This document shows positions 5,590 to 15,003 of a stretch of 27,150 bases of DNA, piece by piece (position 1 is the first letter of the stretch; each line of letters opens with the position of its first letter). The DNA is from Streptococcus parasanguinis (GTDB lineage: Bacteria > Bacillota > Bacilli > Lactobacillales > Streptococcaceae), in the NCBI RefSeq assembly GCF_901875555.1, contig NZ_CABFMD010000010.1, forward strand, positions 1 through 27,150. Reading direction: 5' to 3'. Made by a program: the position numbers and the translations under genes. The notes under the pieces are model-generated. The model was not told the DNA's origin. It made no database searches and saw only the letters and a list, made by a program, of their open reading frames with translations.

Positions 5590-8415
5590 ATGCAAGATAA
5601 AATTGTCATTCATGGGGCCCGTGCCCATAATTTAAAAAATATAGATGTGGAAATTCCACGGGACAAATTAGTCGTGGTGACCGGTTTGTCTGGATCTGGA
5701 AAGTCCAGTCTGGCCTTTGATACCCTCTATGCAGAAGGCCAGCGTCGCTACGTGGAGAGCTTATCAGCCTATGCCCGTCAGTTTTTGGGAAATATGGAAA
5801 AACCAGATGTGGATTCGATTGACGGATTGAGTCCAGCCATTTCCATTGACCAAAAAACGACCAGTAAGAATCCGCGTTCCACTGTGGGGACAGCAACTGA
5901 GATCAATGACTACCTGCGTCTGCTCTATGCGCGTGTCGGTACGCCATATTGTATCAACGGGCATGGAGCGATTACCGCTTCTTCAGTTGAGCAAATTGTC
6001 GATCAAGTTTTGGAATTACCAGAGCGCCAGCGCCTGCAAATTCTAGCTCCCATTATCCGCAAGAAAAAAGGCCAGCACAAGAATATCATTGAAAAAGTCC
6101 AAAAAGACGGCTATGTTCGGGTCCGCATAGACGGTGAGATCTATGATGTAACAGAGGTTCCAGAACTGTCTAAAAGCAAACAGCACACGATTGAAGTGGT
6201 GGTGGACCGGATCGTACTCAAAGAGGGCATCCGCTCGCGCCTCTTTGATTCGATTGAGGCAGCTCTTCGGATTGCGGATGGCTATGTGGTCATTGATACC
6301 ATGGATGGCAAGGAACTGCTCTTTTCGGAGCATTATGCTTGTCCTGTCTGTGGCTTTACCGTCCCTGAATTAGAACCCCGCCTCTTTTCTTTCAATGCGC
6401 CTTTCGGCTCCTGCCCAGACTGTGATGGGTTAGGCATTAAGCTGGAGGTGGACTTGGACTTGGTGGTACCAGATGATCGCTTAACCCTTCGTGAAGGAGC
6501 TCTTGCCCCTTGGAATCCGATCTCTTCCAACTACTATCCTCAGATGTTGGAGCAGGCCATGATTCATTTTGGCATTGATATGGATACGCCTTTTTCAGAT
6601 CTGACTCAAGAAGAAAAGGACTTGGTTCTCTATGGTTCAAACGGGAAAGAATTCCACTTCCACTATGAAAATGAGTTTGGTGGAGTTCGGGATATTGAGA
6701 TTCCTTTTGAGGGGGTCGTAAACAACATTCACCGTCGTTTCCGTGAGACCAATAGTGATTTCACCCGCAACCAAATGCGCTCTTATATGAACGAATTGAC
6801 CTGTGCGACCTGCCATGGCTACCGTCTCAATGACCAGGCTCTCTCTGTTCGTGTCGGAGGAGAAAAGGGGATGCATATCGGGGAGGTGTCGGATCTATCG
6901 ATTGCGGACCACTTAAAAGCCGTGGACCAGCTGGTTTTAACGGACAATGAAGCCACGATTGCAAGACCGATCCTAAAAGAGATCAAAGATCGTTTGACCT
7001 TCTTAAACAATGTAGGTCTTAATTACTTGACCTTGTCTCGATCAGCAGGAACACTGTCAGGTGGAGAAAGCCAGCGGATTCGCTTGGCAACCCAGATCGG
7101 TTCCAATCTCTCTGGTGTCCTTTATATCTTGGATGAGCCATCAATCGGCCTCCATCAAAGGGACAATGACCGCCTGATTGCCAGTCTTAAAAAGATGCGT
7201 GATTTAGGCAATACCTTGATCGTCGTCGAACACGACGAAGATACCATGAGAGAAGCAGACTACCTGATCGACGTCGGCCCAGGTGCCGGTGTCTTTGGTG
7301 GAGAGATCGTTGCTGCAGGAACTCCAAAGCAGGTGGCGCGCAACAGCAAATCCATTACCGGCCAATATTTGTCCGGCAAGCGCAAGATTCCGGTTCCAAC
7401 AGAGCGCCGTTCAGGGAATGGTCGTTCTATTGAAATTACAGGGGCCAGTGAGAACAACTTACAAGATATTACAGCACGTTTTCCTCTGGGCAAATTCATC
7501 GCAGTCACTGGTGTTTCAGGTTCTGGGAAATCGACCTTGATCAATGGCATCTTGAAAAAAGCCATCGCTCAAAAGCTCAACCGCAATTCGGAAAAACCAG
7601 GGAAATACAAGACCATTCAGGGGATTGAGCATATCGATCGATTGATCGACATTGATCAAAGCCCAATTGGCCGTACACCTCGTTCTAATCCAGCCACTTA
7701 TACAGGCGTCTTCGATGACATTCGTGACCTTTTTGCTCAAACCAATGAGGCCAAGATTCGTGGTTACAAGAAGGGGCGTTTCTCTTTCAATGTCAAGGGT
7801 GGCCGTTGTGAAGCCTGCTCTGGTGACGGTATTATCAAGATTGAGATGCACTTCTTGCCCGATGTATTTGTACCTTGTGAGGTCTGCCATGGACGTCGCT
7901 ACAATAGTGAGACCCTCGAAGTCCACTACAAGGAAAAAAATATCGCAGAAGTGCTGGATATGACGGTCAATAAGGCAGTCGAATTCTTCAAGCACATTCC
8001 GAAAATTGAACGCAAACTCAAGACCATCCAAGATGTGGGCTTGGGCTATGTAACGTTGGGTCAACCAGCGACCACCCTTTCAGGTGGGGAAGCACAGCGG
8101 ATGAAGTTGGCTTCTGAATTGCACAAACGCTCTACAGGTAAATCCTTCTACATCTTGGATGAACCAACGACAGGACTTCATAGCGAAGACATTTCTCGCT
8201 TGATTCAAGTCTTAGAGCGGTTTGTGGATGATGGCAATACCGTCCTTGTAATCGAGCACAATTTGGATGTCATTAAGACAGCAGACCATATCATCGATTT
8301 AGGACCAGAAGGTGGTATCGGTGGCGGAACCATTATTGCGACCGGAACGCCAGAAGAGGTCGCAGCAAATCCTGCTAGCTACACAGGACAATATTTGAAA
8401 GGAAAATTACAATGA
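5590..8415 (+). CDS. uvrA: Excinuclease ABC subunit A
   Basis: The 941-residue length and all key motifs fit UvrA, the damage-sensing ATPase of nucleotide excision repair that loads UvrB. Seen in order: Walker [10 protein letters not shown] (32-40), a first zinc module CPVCGF...CPDCDG (about 250-280), CATCHGYRL in the UvrB-binding/insertion region, signature LSGGESQR (about 486), Walker [10 protein letters not shown] (about 640), a second zinc finger CEACSGDG...CEVCHGRR (about 740-768), signature LSGGEAQR (about 830) and Walker [11 protein letters not shown]. The ribosome site is modest (AAGGTGA, about 13 bases upstream). The stop overlaps the next start by four bases (ATGA), so the peptidase is translationally coupled. 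Confidence 0.97.
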   Translation: MQDKIVIHGARAHNLKNIDVEIPRDKLVVVTGLSGSGKSSLAFDTLYAEGQRRYVESLSAYARQFLGNMEKPDVDSIDGLSPAISIDQKTTSKNPRSTVGTATEINDYLRLLYARVGTPYCINGHGAITASSVEQIVDQVLELPERQRLQILAPIIRKKKGQHKNIIEKVQKDGYVRVRIDGEIYDVTEVPELSKSKQHTIEVVVDRIVLKEGIRSRLFDSIEAALRIADGYVVIDTMDGKELLFSEHYACPVCGFTVPELEPRLFSFNAPFGSCPDCDGLGIKLEVDLDLVVPDDRLTLREGALAPWNPISSNYYPQMLEQAMIHFGIDMDTPFSDLTQEEKDLVLYGSNGKEFHFHYENEFGGVRDIEIPFEGVVNNIHRRFRETNSDFTRNQMRSYMNELTCATCHGYRLNDQALSVRVGGEKGMHIGEVSDLSIADHLKAVDQLVLTDNEATIARPILKEIKDRLTFLNNVGLNYLTLSRSAGTLSGGESQRIRLATQIGSNLSGVLYILDEPSIGLHQRDNDRLIASLKKMRDLGNTLIVVEHDEDTMREADYLIDVGPGAGVFGGEIVAAGTPKQVARNSKSITGQYLSGKRKIPVPTERRSGNGRSIEITGASENNLQDITARFPLGKFIAVTGVSGSGKSTLINGILKKAIAQKLNRNSEKPGKYKTIQGIEHIDRLIDIDQSPIGRTPRSNPATYTGVFDDIRDLFAQTNEAKIRGYKKGRFSFNVKGGRCEACSGDGIIKIEMHFLPDVFVPCEVCHGRRYNSETLEVHYKEKNIAEVLDMTVNKAVEFFKHIPKIERKLKTIQDVGLGYVTLGQPATTLSGGEAQRMKLASELHKRSTGKSFYILDEPTTGLHSEDISRLIQVLERFVDDGNTVLVIEHNLDVIKTADHIIDLGPEGGIGGGTIIATGTPEEVAANPASYTGQYLKGKLQ

Positions 8416-9479
8416 ATCAACGGATCGACAATTTACGAAACAAAATGAAGACCAAAAACCTTAAAGCGGTACTGATTAACAATTTGAAAAATGTCTATTA
8501 TTTGACCCATTTCTGGGGTTCAAACGGGACGGCTTTGGTGACAGAAGAACGCGTGATCCTCTTTACGGATTCGCGCTACACCATTCATGCCCATGCGACT
8601 TGTTTCCCCTTCGTGGAGATCGTAGAAACCCGTGATGAGCTGACTGCAGCTGCAGAGATCGTGAAAGATCTAGGAATCAAAGAACTTGGTTTTGAGGACG
8701 AAGTGACGGTGGCCTACCATGCCCGTATGGCTTCTGTTTTCAGTGGCATCAACCTTCAATCCCTAGCGAACTTTGTGATGGAATTGCGCTTGATCAAGGA
8801 TGAAACAGAGATTGCGGCCATTAAAAAAGCTTGTAGTATCTCTGACCAAGCCTTCCGTGATATTTTGGACTATATCAAGGTGGGACAAACTACAGAATTG
8901 CAAGCAGCAACTTTCCTCGATTTTAGAATGCGGGAGTTGGGAGCATCAGGTGTATCTTTTGATATCATCTCCGCAGCTGGTGAACGTTCTGCTATGCCAC
9001 ACGCGACTCCAAGTGATCGCGTCATCTCAGATGGGGATGCCTTGACTCTTGATTTCGGTTGCTTGTATGACCACTATGTCAGCGATATGACACGGACGAT
9101 CTATGCTGGACATGTCAGCGACAAGGAAAGAGAAATTTACGAAACAGTTTTGAAAGCCAATCAGGCCTTGATTGCTGCGGCTAAAGATGGACTTGGCTTC
9201 CGTGATTTTGATAAAATCCCACGTGATGTGATCGAAGCAGCCGGCTATGGCCAATACTTCACCCATGGAATCGGTCATGGGATTGGACTGGATATCCATG
9301 AAGAACCCTACTTCAGTCAAATGTCTAAAGAAGCCATTCAAGCAGGGATGGTCTTGACAGATGAACCAGGGATTTACATTGAAGGTCTCTCTGGTGTGCG
9401 CATCGAAGATGACCTCTTGATCACAGAAACAGGCTGTGAAGTCTTGACCCTTGCTCCTAAAGAATTGATTGTCCTATAA
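8412..9479 (+). CDS. pepP: Xaa-Pro peptidase (M24B metallopeptidase)
   Basis: A 355-residue protein with the creatinase/aminopeptidase-P layout: an N-terminal creatinase-like domain (1 to ~125), then a pita-bread catalytic domain. The five metal ligands are readable: D in [17 protein letters not shown] (about 214 and 225), H in [14 protein letters not shown] (about 288), E in DEPGIYIE and E in VRIEDD. It removes N-terminal residues preceding proline, or splits Xaa-Pro dipeptides, in the cytosol. The length does not separate pepP from pepQ types, so the symbol is tentative. It overlaps uvrA by four bases. Confidence 0.88.
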   Translation: MNQRIDNLRNKMKTKNLKAVLINNLKNVYYLTHFWGSNGTALVTEERVILFTDSRYTIHAHATCFPFVEIVETRDELTAAAEIVKDLGIKELGFEDEVTVAYHARMASVFSGINLQSLANFVMELRLIKDETEIAAIKKACSISDQAFRDILDYIKVGQTTELQAATFLDFRMRELGASGVSFDIISAAGERSAMPHATPSDRVISDGDALTLDFGCLYDHYVSDMTRTIYAGHVSDKEREIYETVLKANQALIAAAKDGLGFRDFDKIPRDVIEAAGYGQYFTHGIGHGIGLDIHEEPYFSQMSKEAIQAGMVLTDEPGIYIEGLSGVRIEDDLLITETGCEVLTLAPKELIVL

Positions 9480-9526
9480 AATAGACAGTATTTTCTTAAC
9501 CCTTGTGTAACGAACAAAGATAAGAA

Positions 9527-10504
9527 ATGAGGCCTATGAAAAAACGAATTTTAGTATTGGGAATTCTTCTTGTAACCCTTCTATTTGCATTTGCTCCTTC
9601 TGCTCATGCTGGTGTCGGCAATACGCATAGTGGTGGTAGTAGTACGATTCATTCTGGCGGTGGTGGTGGTAGCAGCTGGTCTGGAGGGGGAAGTAGCTGG
9701 TCCGGTGGCAGTAGCTGGTCTGGTGGATCCAGTAGCTACAGTTCTAGTTCTGGATCAGACTCTGGTGGGGCGGTAGCAGTTGTCGCCATCATTGGATTGA
9801 TTGGATTTGTCTATAACATTGCAAAAGAGGCTAATGAGAGTGATGATTCGTCCTATTCAAATAGTGGTCCAAAACGGACAACCGAAGAACGGGCGGGTCG
9901 ACCAATTGAGAACAACTATGAAGCGATTCGCCGCATCCGAAAACTGGATCCAATGTTTGATGAAGACCGCTTTTTGTCGCAAGTCAAGCTGGTTTATCTT
10001 CAATTGCAGTCTGCTTGGACAGAAAAGGATTGGAATTCCGTACGGAACTTAGAAAGTACGAGTCTTTATGAGCAACACTTGACGCAGTTGCAAGAGCATA
10101 TTCGTGCCAAAACAACCAATGTTCTAGAGCGCGTGTGTGTGGAAGATTCGAAGATCAAAGACTTTATCGAAAATCCAGAAGGCAATGACCGCATTGAAGT
10201 CATTCTGTCTTCGACGATGAGAGATTACATCCGAAATGATGAAACGGGTCGTGTGATCGAAGGGGATCCAACCAAAGATCTCTTTACCGTTTACCGCATG
10301 GTCTTTCTCCGTGAACATGGAGCTCAGACAGAGATCATTAAGAATTCTGAAGTCGTTAGTGATCACTGTCCAAACTGTGGTGCGCCATTGACAATTGATT
10401 CAATCGACAAGTGTGAATATTGCCAAGCGTCCTTGAAGCACAATCCAAAAGATTGGGTCTTGGATGTCTACGAAGTTGTGGATGAAATTGAATTCTACAG
10501 ATAG
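9527..10504 (+). CDS. Membrane protein: Gly/Ser-rich exported segment, Tim44-like domain, zinc ribbon
   Basis: 325 residues. The order is a signal peptide-like start (KKRILVLGILLVTLLFAFAP, then SAHAG), a repetitive Gly/Ser/Trp segment (SSWSGG repeats, about 45-75), a membrane helix (AVAVVAIIGLIGFVYNI, about 80-97), a Tim44-like alpha/beta domain (about 130-275), and a zinc ribbon with C281, C284, C296 and C299. This is the architecture of Bacillus YdjH-type proteins; the next gene resembles YdjI. In B. subtilis those proteins act with PspA at the stressed membrane, but no pspA is present here. The start is uncertain: ATG 9527 and ATG 9536 are both possible, and neither has a strong ribosome site. 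It lies 47 bases after the peptidase gene and 8 bases before its partner. Confidence 0.72.
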   Translation: MRPMKKRILVLGILLVTLLFAFAPSAHAGVGNTHSGGSSTIHSGGGGGSSWSGGGSSWSGGSSWSGGSSSYSSSSGSDSGGAVAVVAIIGLIGFVYNIAKEANESDDSSYSNSGPKRTTEERAGRPIENNYEAIRRIRKLDPMFDEDRFLSQVKLVYLQLQSAWTEKDWNSVRNLESTSLYEQHLTQLQEHIRAKTTNVLERVCVEDSKIKDFIENPEGNDRIEVILSSTMRDYIRNDETGRVIEGDPTKDLFTVYRMVFLREHGAQTEIIKNSEVVSDHCPNCGAPLTIDSIDKCEYCQASLKHNPKDWVLDVYEVVDEIEFYR

Positions 10505-10512
10505 GAGAATGT

Positions 10513-11619
10513 ATGGGATTTATTAAAGCAGCCCTTTCAGCGGGCATTTCAAGTTTTCAAGATAGTAAATTTAAGGAAGCCATTACCTTACCGGAAACTG
10601 TTCCGGCAACAGCTTTGGCCATTAAGGGACAGCTGTTGACCAAAGATCCAGATGGGCGTTCTCGTCAGAGCAACCAAAATACTGGTCTGTTGACAGATGG
10701 CTCTGTTGTCATTGTTCCTCAAGGCTATGTCGCTCTTTTAGTCAATAATGGGACCTTTTTGGGAGACCTCCTAGAAGCAGGGAGTCACGAATGGCAAGCT
10801 GGTGAAAATGCCTGGTTGTTTGAAAAGGGTGGCGTTAAAGGAACTTGGGACCAGTTCAAGAATCGCTTCTCATTTGGTGGCCAAGTGGTCACCCAACAAG
10901 AAATTATTTTTGTGCGGATGCAACCTTTTACAGGAAATAAATTTGGAACTCAAAACCCAGTCGAGTACTTTAGCGACCGTTACCAACAGCTTCTGAGCAT
11001 TCGCTTTTATGGTCTCTATGATGTGAAAATAGCAGATCCGGTTCTTTTCTACGTCAGTGCAATTAGTCGCCAAATTACTGCTGATAAACCGTTTACCTTG
11101 GAAGATGTGGCTCAGGGAACCTTGCGCCAAAACTTAGCGCCAAAAATTGCCGTTGCTATTTCAAAATATACAGCTGAAAATAAGGCAGATATCTACAATA
11201 TCAATGCAGATCAAGACGTCTTCAATGAAGTCGCAAAACGCGAAGTGAACAAAAATTGGGCAGAATTATATGGTATTGAATTAACCAATGTCCTGATCGA
11301 AGATTTGAGCTACGATGCTGATAGTATGGCCAAGGTCAATAAACTAGATAGTGAATTGGCAGCCATGAAGTACAATACCATCGAAATTGAAGAGCGTCGT
11401 GCCCGTAATGAAGCCCTGGTAGCAGCTGCCAAAAATGAAGGTGGCAATGGCATGAACATGATCATGGGGATGAACTTAGGACAAGCCCTTGGCAATGACC
11501 TTCAAAGACAAGCCTCTCCAGCTTCAGACAAGCCTCATACCTTCTACATTGAAGTAGATGGGAAATATGTTCATGTCACCAAAGATGCGGATGGTAATAT
11601 TGTTCCTGTTGACGAATAG
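10513..11619 (+). CDS. SPFH-domain protein, YdjI-like (virion core protein-like family)
   Basis: A 368-residue soluble-looking protein with an SPFH/band-7 core. It opens with an amphipathic stretch (MGFIKAALSAGISSF); the core spans about 65-270 (VVIVPQGYVALLVNNGTFLG, later LEAGSHEWQAGENAWLF). A charged helix follows (NTIEIEERRARNEALVAAAK), then a Met/Gly-rich part (NGMNMIMGMNLGQALG) and a short tail (HTFYIEVDGKYVHVTKDADG). YdjI of B. subtilis has this make-up and tethers PspA to the membrane. The gene starts eight bases after the Tim44-like gene, with AGGAG before its ATG, so the two form one unit. No clear terminator follows before the efp promoter. Confidence 0.75.
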   Translation: MGFIKAALSAGISSFQDSKFKEAITLPETVPATALAIKGQLLTKDPDGRSRQSNQNTGLLTDGSVVIVPQGYVALLVNNGTFLGDLLEAGSHEWQAGENAWLFEKGGVKGTWDQFKNRFSFGGQVVTQQEIIFVRMQPFTGNKFGTQNPVEYFSDRYQQLLSIRFYGLYDVKIADPVLFYVSAISRQITADKPFTLEDVAQGTLRQNLAPKIAVAISKYTAENKADIYNINADQDVFNEVAKREVNKNWAELYGIELTNVLIEDLSYDADSMAKVNKLDSELAAMKYNTIEIEERRARNEALVAAAKNEGGNGMNMIMGMNLGQALGNDLQRQASPASDKPHTFYIEVDGKYVHVTKDADGNIVPVDE

Positions 11620-11700
11620 AAGGGAACTAGGCTCAGAGATGTAGAGGTTCCAATCGCTAGTCTCTGCACTCTTTCCTTCCTAAAAAGAAAAGATTGCTGT

Positions 11701-11729
11701 TTGAGAAAAATCAAATAGTGTGTTACAAT
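11701..11729 (+). promoter_or_regulatory. Promoter of efp-asp23-nusB
   Basis: TTGAGA (11701-11706), a 17-bp spacer and TACAAT (11724-11729), with TG at 11721-11722 giving an extended -10. The start codon is 38 bases downstream and AGAGGT lies at 11753-11758. This is among the best promoters in the window. Confidence 0.8.
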
Positions 11730-11766
11730 AAAGAGTAATCTATTTTTAAAAAAGAGGTAATAAAAC

Positions 11767-12327
11767 ATGATCGAAGCAAGTAAATTAAGAGCTGGTATGA
11801 CGTTTGTCACAGCAGATGGAAAATTGATTCGCGTTTTGGAAGCAAGTCACCACAAACCAGGTAAAGGAAATACCATCATGCGGATGAAATTACGTGATGT
11901 CCGTACTGGTTCTACATTTGACACAAGCTACCGTCCAGAAGAAAAATTTGAACAAGCGATTCTTGAGACTGTCCCAGCCCAATACTTGTACCAAATGGAC
12001 GATACAGCCTACTTCATGAACACAGAAACTTATGACCAATACGAAATCCCTGTAGTCAATGTTGAAAATGAATTGCTTTACATTCTTGAAAATTCAGAAG
12101 TGAAAATTCAATTCTACGGAAGTGAAGTGATTGGGGTAACAGTTCCTACAACTGTTGAATTGACTGTTACAGAAACTCAACCATCTATCAAAGGTGCTAC
12201 AGTGACTGGTTCTGGTAAACCTGCTACAATGGAAACTGGTTTGGTCGTAAACGTTCCTGACTTCATCGAAGCTGGACAAAAATTGGTCATTAACACTACT
12301 GAAGGAACTTACGTTTCTCGTGCATAA
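11767..12327 (+). CDS. efp: Translation elongation factor P
   Basis: A 186-residue, three-domain EF-P. It relieves ribosome stalling at polyproline stretches by reaching into the peptidyl-transferase centre. The tip loop is HHKPGKGN, with the lysine that is modified in other bacteria at position 33. The C-terminal OB-fold carries the family signature around [20 protein letters not shown]. No modification enzyme gene (epmA/B, earP or similar) is in the window. It is first of three genes ahead of asp23-like and nusB, a known streptococcal order. Confidence 0.97.
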   Translation: MIEASKLRAGMTFVTADGKLIRVLEASHHKPGKGNTIMRMKLRDVRTGSTFDTSYRPEEKFEQAILETVPAQYLYQMDDTAYFMNTETYDQYEIPVVNVENELLYILENSEVKIQFYGSEVIGVTVPTTVELTVTETQPSIKGATVTGSGKPATMETGLVVNVPDFIEAGQKLVINTTEGTYVSRA

Positions 12328-12363
12328 GAGACATCTCAGGGTGTCAAATAGAAAGGAACTTCT

Positions 12364-12753
12364 ATGGCAACTGAACAATTTGGTGACATCGTTATTGCAC
12401 CACGTGTATTAGAAAAAATTATTGCGATTGCGACAGCAAAAGTAGAGGGTGTCTATTCGCTTGAAAATAAGAGTGTTTCAGATAGCTTATCAAAACGCTC
12501 ACTTGGACGTGGCGTCTACCTTCATACGGAAGAAGATGGTCAAGTTTCAGTAGACATCTATCTCTATTTGGAGTATGGAGTTGCTGTGCCATCTGTAGCA
12601 GTAGCGATTCAAAAAGCGGTCAAGTCTGCGGTTTATGATATGGCAGATGTAACCTTGGATGCTGTTAACATTCACGTTGTCGGTATCGCGACGGAAAAAT
12701 CTCCAAAACCAGACTTGAAAGACTTGTTTAACGAGGACTTCCTCAATGACTGA
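12364..12753 (+). CDS. Asp23/Gls24 family envelope stress protein
   Basis: 129 residues covering one Asp23/Gls24 domain: IVIAPRVLEKIIAIATAKVE near the start, followed by VSVDIYLYLEYGVAVPSVAV and the helix AIQKAVKSAVYDM. Family members are small cytoplasmic proteins linked to cell-envelope homeostasis, and this paralogue (YqhY-like) is typically encoded beside nusB. AAAGGAA precedes the ATG. It begins 36 bases after efp and overlaps nusB by eight bases, so it is co-expressed with both. Confidence 0.92.
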   Translation: MATEQFGDIVIAPRVLEKIIAIATAKVEGVYSLENKSVSDSLSKRSLGRGVYLHTEEDGQVSVDIYLYLEYGVAVPSVAVAIQKAVKSAVYDMADVTLDAVNIHVVGIATEKSPKPDLKDLFNEDFLND

Positions 12754-13177
12754 TGAAATTTTATTAGAATCACGTCGAGATTTGCGTGAGCGCGCCTTCC
12801 AAGCCTTGATGGCTTTGGAATACGATGGAGACATTGTCGAAGCTTGTCGCTTTGCTTATCTACATGACAAGGACCTAGCAGAAGATAAAGAAGTCGATCT
12901 TCCTGTCTTTCTCATGAATCTCGTGACGGGTGTCTATCAGTCAAAAGATCAACTAGACCAACAAATCGGTCAACATTTGAAGATTGGTTGGACAGTGGAA
13001 CGCTTGACCTTGGTGGAGAAAAATATTCTGCGCCTTGGCATTTATGAAATGACAGAGTTTGACACTCCACAGATTGTCGCTGTGAATGAGGCAGTCGAAT
13101 TGGCTAAGGCCTTTTCAGATGAGACTTCATCACGGTTTGTCAATGGTGTTCTCAGTCAATTTGTGACAGAAGCATAG
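12746..13177 (+). CDS. nusB: Transcription antitermination factor NusB
   Basis: A 143-residue all-helical NusB. The N-terminal part carries SRRDLRERAFQALMALEY, and the C-terminal motif includes LRLGIYEMTEF, VAVNEAVELAKAFS and RFVNGVLSQ. It partners with NusE (S10) at boxA RNA to support antitermination of rRNA operons. It overlaps the asp23-like gene by eight bases, so translation is probably coupled. A perfect terminator closes the operon. Confidence 0.96.
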   Translation: MTDEILLESRRDLRERAFQALMALEYDGDIVEACRFAYLHDKDLAEDKEVDLPVFLMNLVTGVYQSKDQLDQQIGQHLKIGWTVERLTLVEKNILRLGIYEMTEFDTPQIVAVNEAVELAKAFSDETSSRFVNGVLSQFVTEA

Positions 13178-13181
13178 TATA

Positions 13182-13204
13182 AAAGAGCCCTCGGGCTCTT
13201 TTTT
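13182..13204 (+). terminator. Terminator of the efp-asp23-nusB operon
   Basis: AAAGAGCCC (13182-13190), loop TC, GGGCTCTTT (13193-13201), continuing in a T run to 13204. Confidence 0.92.
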
Positions 13205-13337
13205 GATTGAAGGAAATATCTATTTTGGGACTAGTTTTTAATGTTTTTACACTTGAGTAGTTAATCCCCACAGTTGAAAAACGCCTCTTTTTAGTAGAGT
13301 CGTGTACATCCTGTTTGTACTCTCTAAAACAAATAGA

Positions 13338-13385
13338 GAGTGGGACAAGGAACGATTTTTAGTCAACATTCGTTCTGTCCCACTC
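13338..13385. terminator. Bidirectional hairpin between nusB and lctO
   Basis: GAGTGGGACA pairs with TGTCCCACTC, and GAACGA with TCGTTC, around a small bulge and a 14-base loop. It lies just past the lctO stop (13398) and is followed by TCTATTTG on the minus strand and CCCTCTTTTC on the plus strand. It therefore probably ends lctO transcripts. The sequence is akin to one terminal hairpin of the ~175-bp repeats at 14715 and 21303. The remainder of 13206-13337 holds no gene that I can see. Confidence 0.65.
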
Positions 13386-13397
13386 CCTCTTTTCTTA

Positions 13398-14534
13398 TTA
13401 ATACAATTTCAGATCACGAGGATCTACTGGGAAAGTTGGATTGTATGGATTGTGACGAAGTTTGAAGTGTTTCACATCTTCAATCGTCTGAGTTCCAGAT
13501 AGTTGCATCACGGTCTTCAATTCTGCATTCAAGTGTTCAAAGACTTGGCGTACACCTACGCTACCACCCAGAGCTAAGCCATAAATAACGGGGCGACCAA
13601 TAGCTACCAAGTCAGCTCCTGAAGCCAAAGCTTTAAAGACATGTTGCCCACGACGAATACCAGAGTCAAAGACAATCGGTACACGTTTATCAACTGCTTC
13701 TGCTACTTCTTGAAGTGAGTCAAAGGCGGCTGGACCACCATCAATTTGACGACCACCATGATTGGTCACCCAGATACCTGAGGCTCCTGCAGCTAGTGAA
13801 CGTTCAACATCTTCACGGCATTGTGGCCCCTTCACATAAACTGGGAGTCCAGAGTATTCAGCGATAAATTCTACATCACGTGGAGAGAGGCGTTGTTTAG
13901 CTGATTTGTAGACAAAGTCCATTGACTTACCAGCACCTTCAGGTAGGTATTCTTCTACAATTGGCATACCAACTGGGAATACAAAGCCGTTTCGTTTATC
14001 AACCTCACGATTCCCCCCAACAGTCGCATCTGCCGTTAAGACGATCGCTTTATAGCCTTCTGCCTTCACGCGATCCATAATGTGGCGGTTAATTCCATCA
14101 TCTTTACTAAAGTAGAACTGGAACCAATGAGGAGTCCCTTGAAGGGCTTGCGTAATTTCTGGAAGATCAACTGTAGAGTAGGAGCTTGTAGTATAGAGGG
14201 AACCAAACTCATGTACCCCGCGCGCAGTAGCCACTTCCCCTTGTTCATTGGCTAATTTATGAGCTGCAACTGGAGCCATAATGATGGGTGAAGATAGCTT
14301 TTCACCAGCAAATTCAATCTCAGTACTTGGATTTTCCACATCACAAAGCGTATGAGGGACAATCAGCTTATGGTTAAAAGCTCGGATGTTTTCACGCAAT
14401 GTAAAGGTATCTTCTGCTCCGCTAGCGATATAGCCAAAAGCAACTTTTGGAATGACTTGTTGAGCCATAGGCTCCAAATCATAAGTGTTAATAAAATCTA
14501 CAGGTCCTTCTGCATTGCTTGTTTTATATGACAT
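13398..14534 (-). CDS. lctO: L-lactate oxidase (FMN-dependent)
   Basis: 378 residues of the FMN alpha-hydroxy-acid dehydrogenase family. The FMN-binding barrel and catalytic site show PIIMAPVAAHKLANEQGE (about 85-102), the YFSKDD and VLTADA strands, catalytic His in the NHGGRQIDGGP motif (about 258-268), and FDSGIRRGQH with AIGRPVIYGLALGG. The PVAAH segment and length favour lactate oxidase (lactate + O2 to pyruvate + H2O2) over lactate monooxygenase. GAAGGAGG lies seven bases before the ATG. It is monocistronic, with its own promoter and terminator hairpin. Confidence 0.92.
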   Translation of the reverse strand: MSYKTSNAEGPVDFINTYDLEPMAQQVIPKVAFGYIASGAEDTFTLRENIRAFNHKLIVPHTLCDVENPSTEIEFAGEKLSSPIIMAPVAAHKLANEQGEVATARGVHEFGSLYTTSSYSTVDLPEITQALQGTPHWFQFYFSKDDGINRHIMDRVKAEGYKAIVLTADATVGGNREVDKRNGFVFPVGMPIVEEYLPEGAGKSMDFVYKSAKQRLSPRDVEFIAEYSGLPVYVKGPQCREDVERSLAAGASGIWVTNHGGRQIDGGPAAFDSLQEVAEAVDKRVPIVFDSGIRRGQHVFKALASGADLVAIGRPVIYGLALGGSVGVRQVFEHLNAELKTVMQLSGTQTIEDVKHFKLRHNPYNPTFPVDPRDLKLY

Positions 14535-14582
14535 AAAATGTCCTCCTTCATAAGTAAGCGGTTACTCTTTTCTTACCCACCT

Positions 14583-14611
14583 ATCTTAACTTATTTGCAA
14601 ACGATTTTCAA
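14583..14611 (-). promoter_or_regulatory. lctO promoter with a cre-like site
   Basis: On the minus strand TTGAAA (14611-14606), a 17-bp spacer and TAAGAT (14588-14583). Plus-strand bases 14594-14609 read TTTGCAAACGATTTTC, close to the CcpA cre consensus WTGNAANCGNWNNCW with one mismatch. It covers the -35 and spacer. Catabolite control is an inference. Confidence 0.55.
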
Positions 14612-14714
14612 AAAATTTGTCTGTCATTTTCAATCTAAACATAGATTATGAAATAAAAGGATGACTTATATTCCAAAAGAAAGTGCAGGTTAACACTGAT
14701 CCATTACACAAAAT

Positions 14715-14889
14715 AGAGTGTGGGACAGGAATCGGTCATTCGTTAGAATTCGATTTCATCGTCACCTCCGCACAGTTGAGTAAAGCTGTAAAAGCTGATG
14801 AAATCAGCCTAGTAGAGCTCACTCAACCACTGCGTCTTGCTCGACACTCCAAAAACAATTAAGAGGCTAGGACTTTTGTCCCAGCCTCA
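14715..14889 (-). repeat. ~175-bp structured interspersed repeat, copy A
   Basis: Its reverse complement matches 21303-21474 almost throughout, including a shared GCTGATTTCATCAGC core. It contains a terminator-like stem GAGGCTAGGAC (14863-14873) / GTCCCAGCCTC (14879-14889), a central long stem, and a third stem starting GTGGGACAGGAATCG that is partly decayed in this copy. It lies between lctO and scrR. No open frame of note. The flanking 14612-14714 has no gene. Confidence 0.85.
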
Positions 14890-14929
14890 TTTTCCTAAAA
14901 ATTGTATCAATCTTAATTTAAAAATTTAC

Positions 14930-14970
14930 GATAAAAAATAAAAGACTGGGCAAACGCGTGTCCAGCCTTT
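14930..14970 (-). terminator. Terminator of scrB-scrR
   Basis: On the minus strand AAAGGCTGGA pairs with CCCAGTCTTT (G-U tolerated) around an 11-base loop, and TTATTTTTTATC follows. It lies 34 bases past the scrR stop. Confidence 0.75.
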
Positions 14971-15003
14971 GAAAATTGAGAGAAGGAACTATATAGCAAG
15001 GGA

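Noticed and set aside
7516..8064. 182-codon open frame antisense to uvrA
   Set aside because: No ribosome site or promoter and no recognisable domain; it is explained by codon bias of uvrA.
11620..11700. Terminator after the SPFH gene
   Set aside because: Only weak, interrupted pairing (CAGAGA...TCTCTG) and no T tract directly after it.
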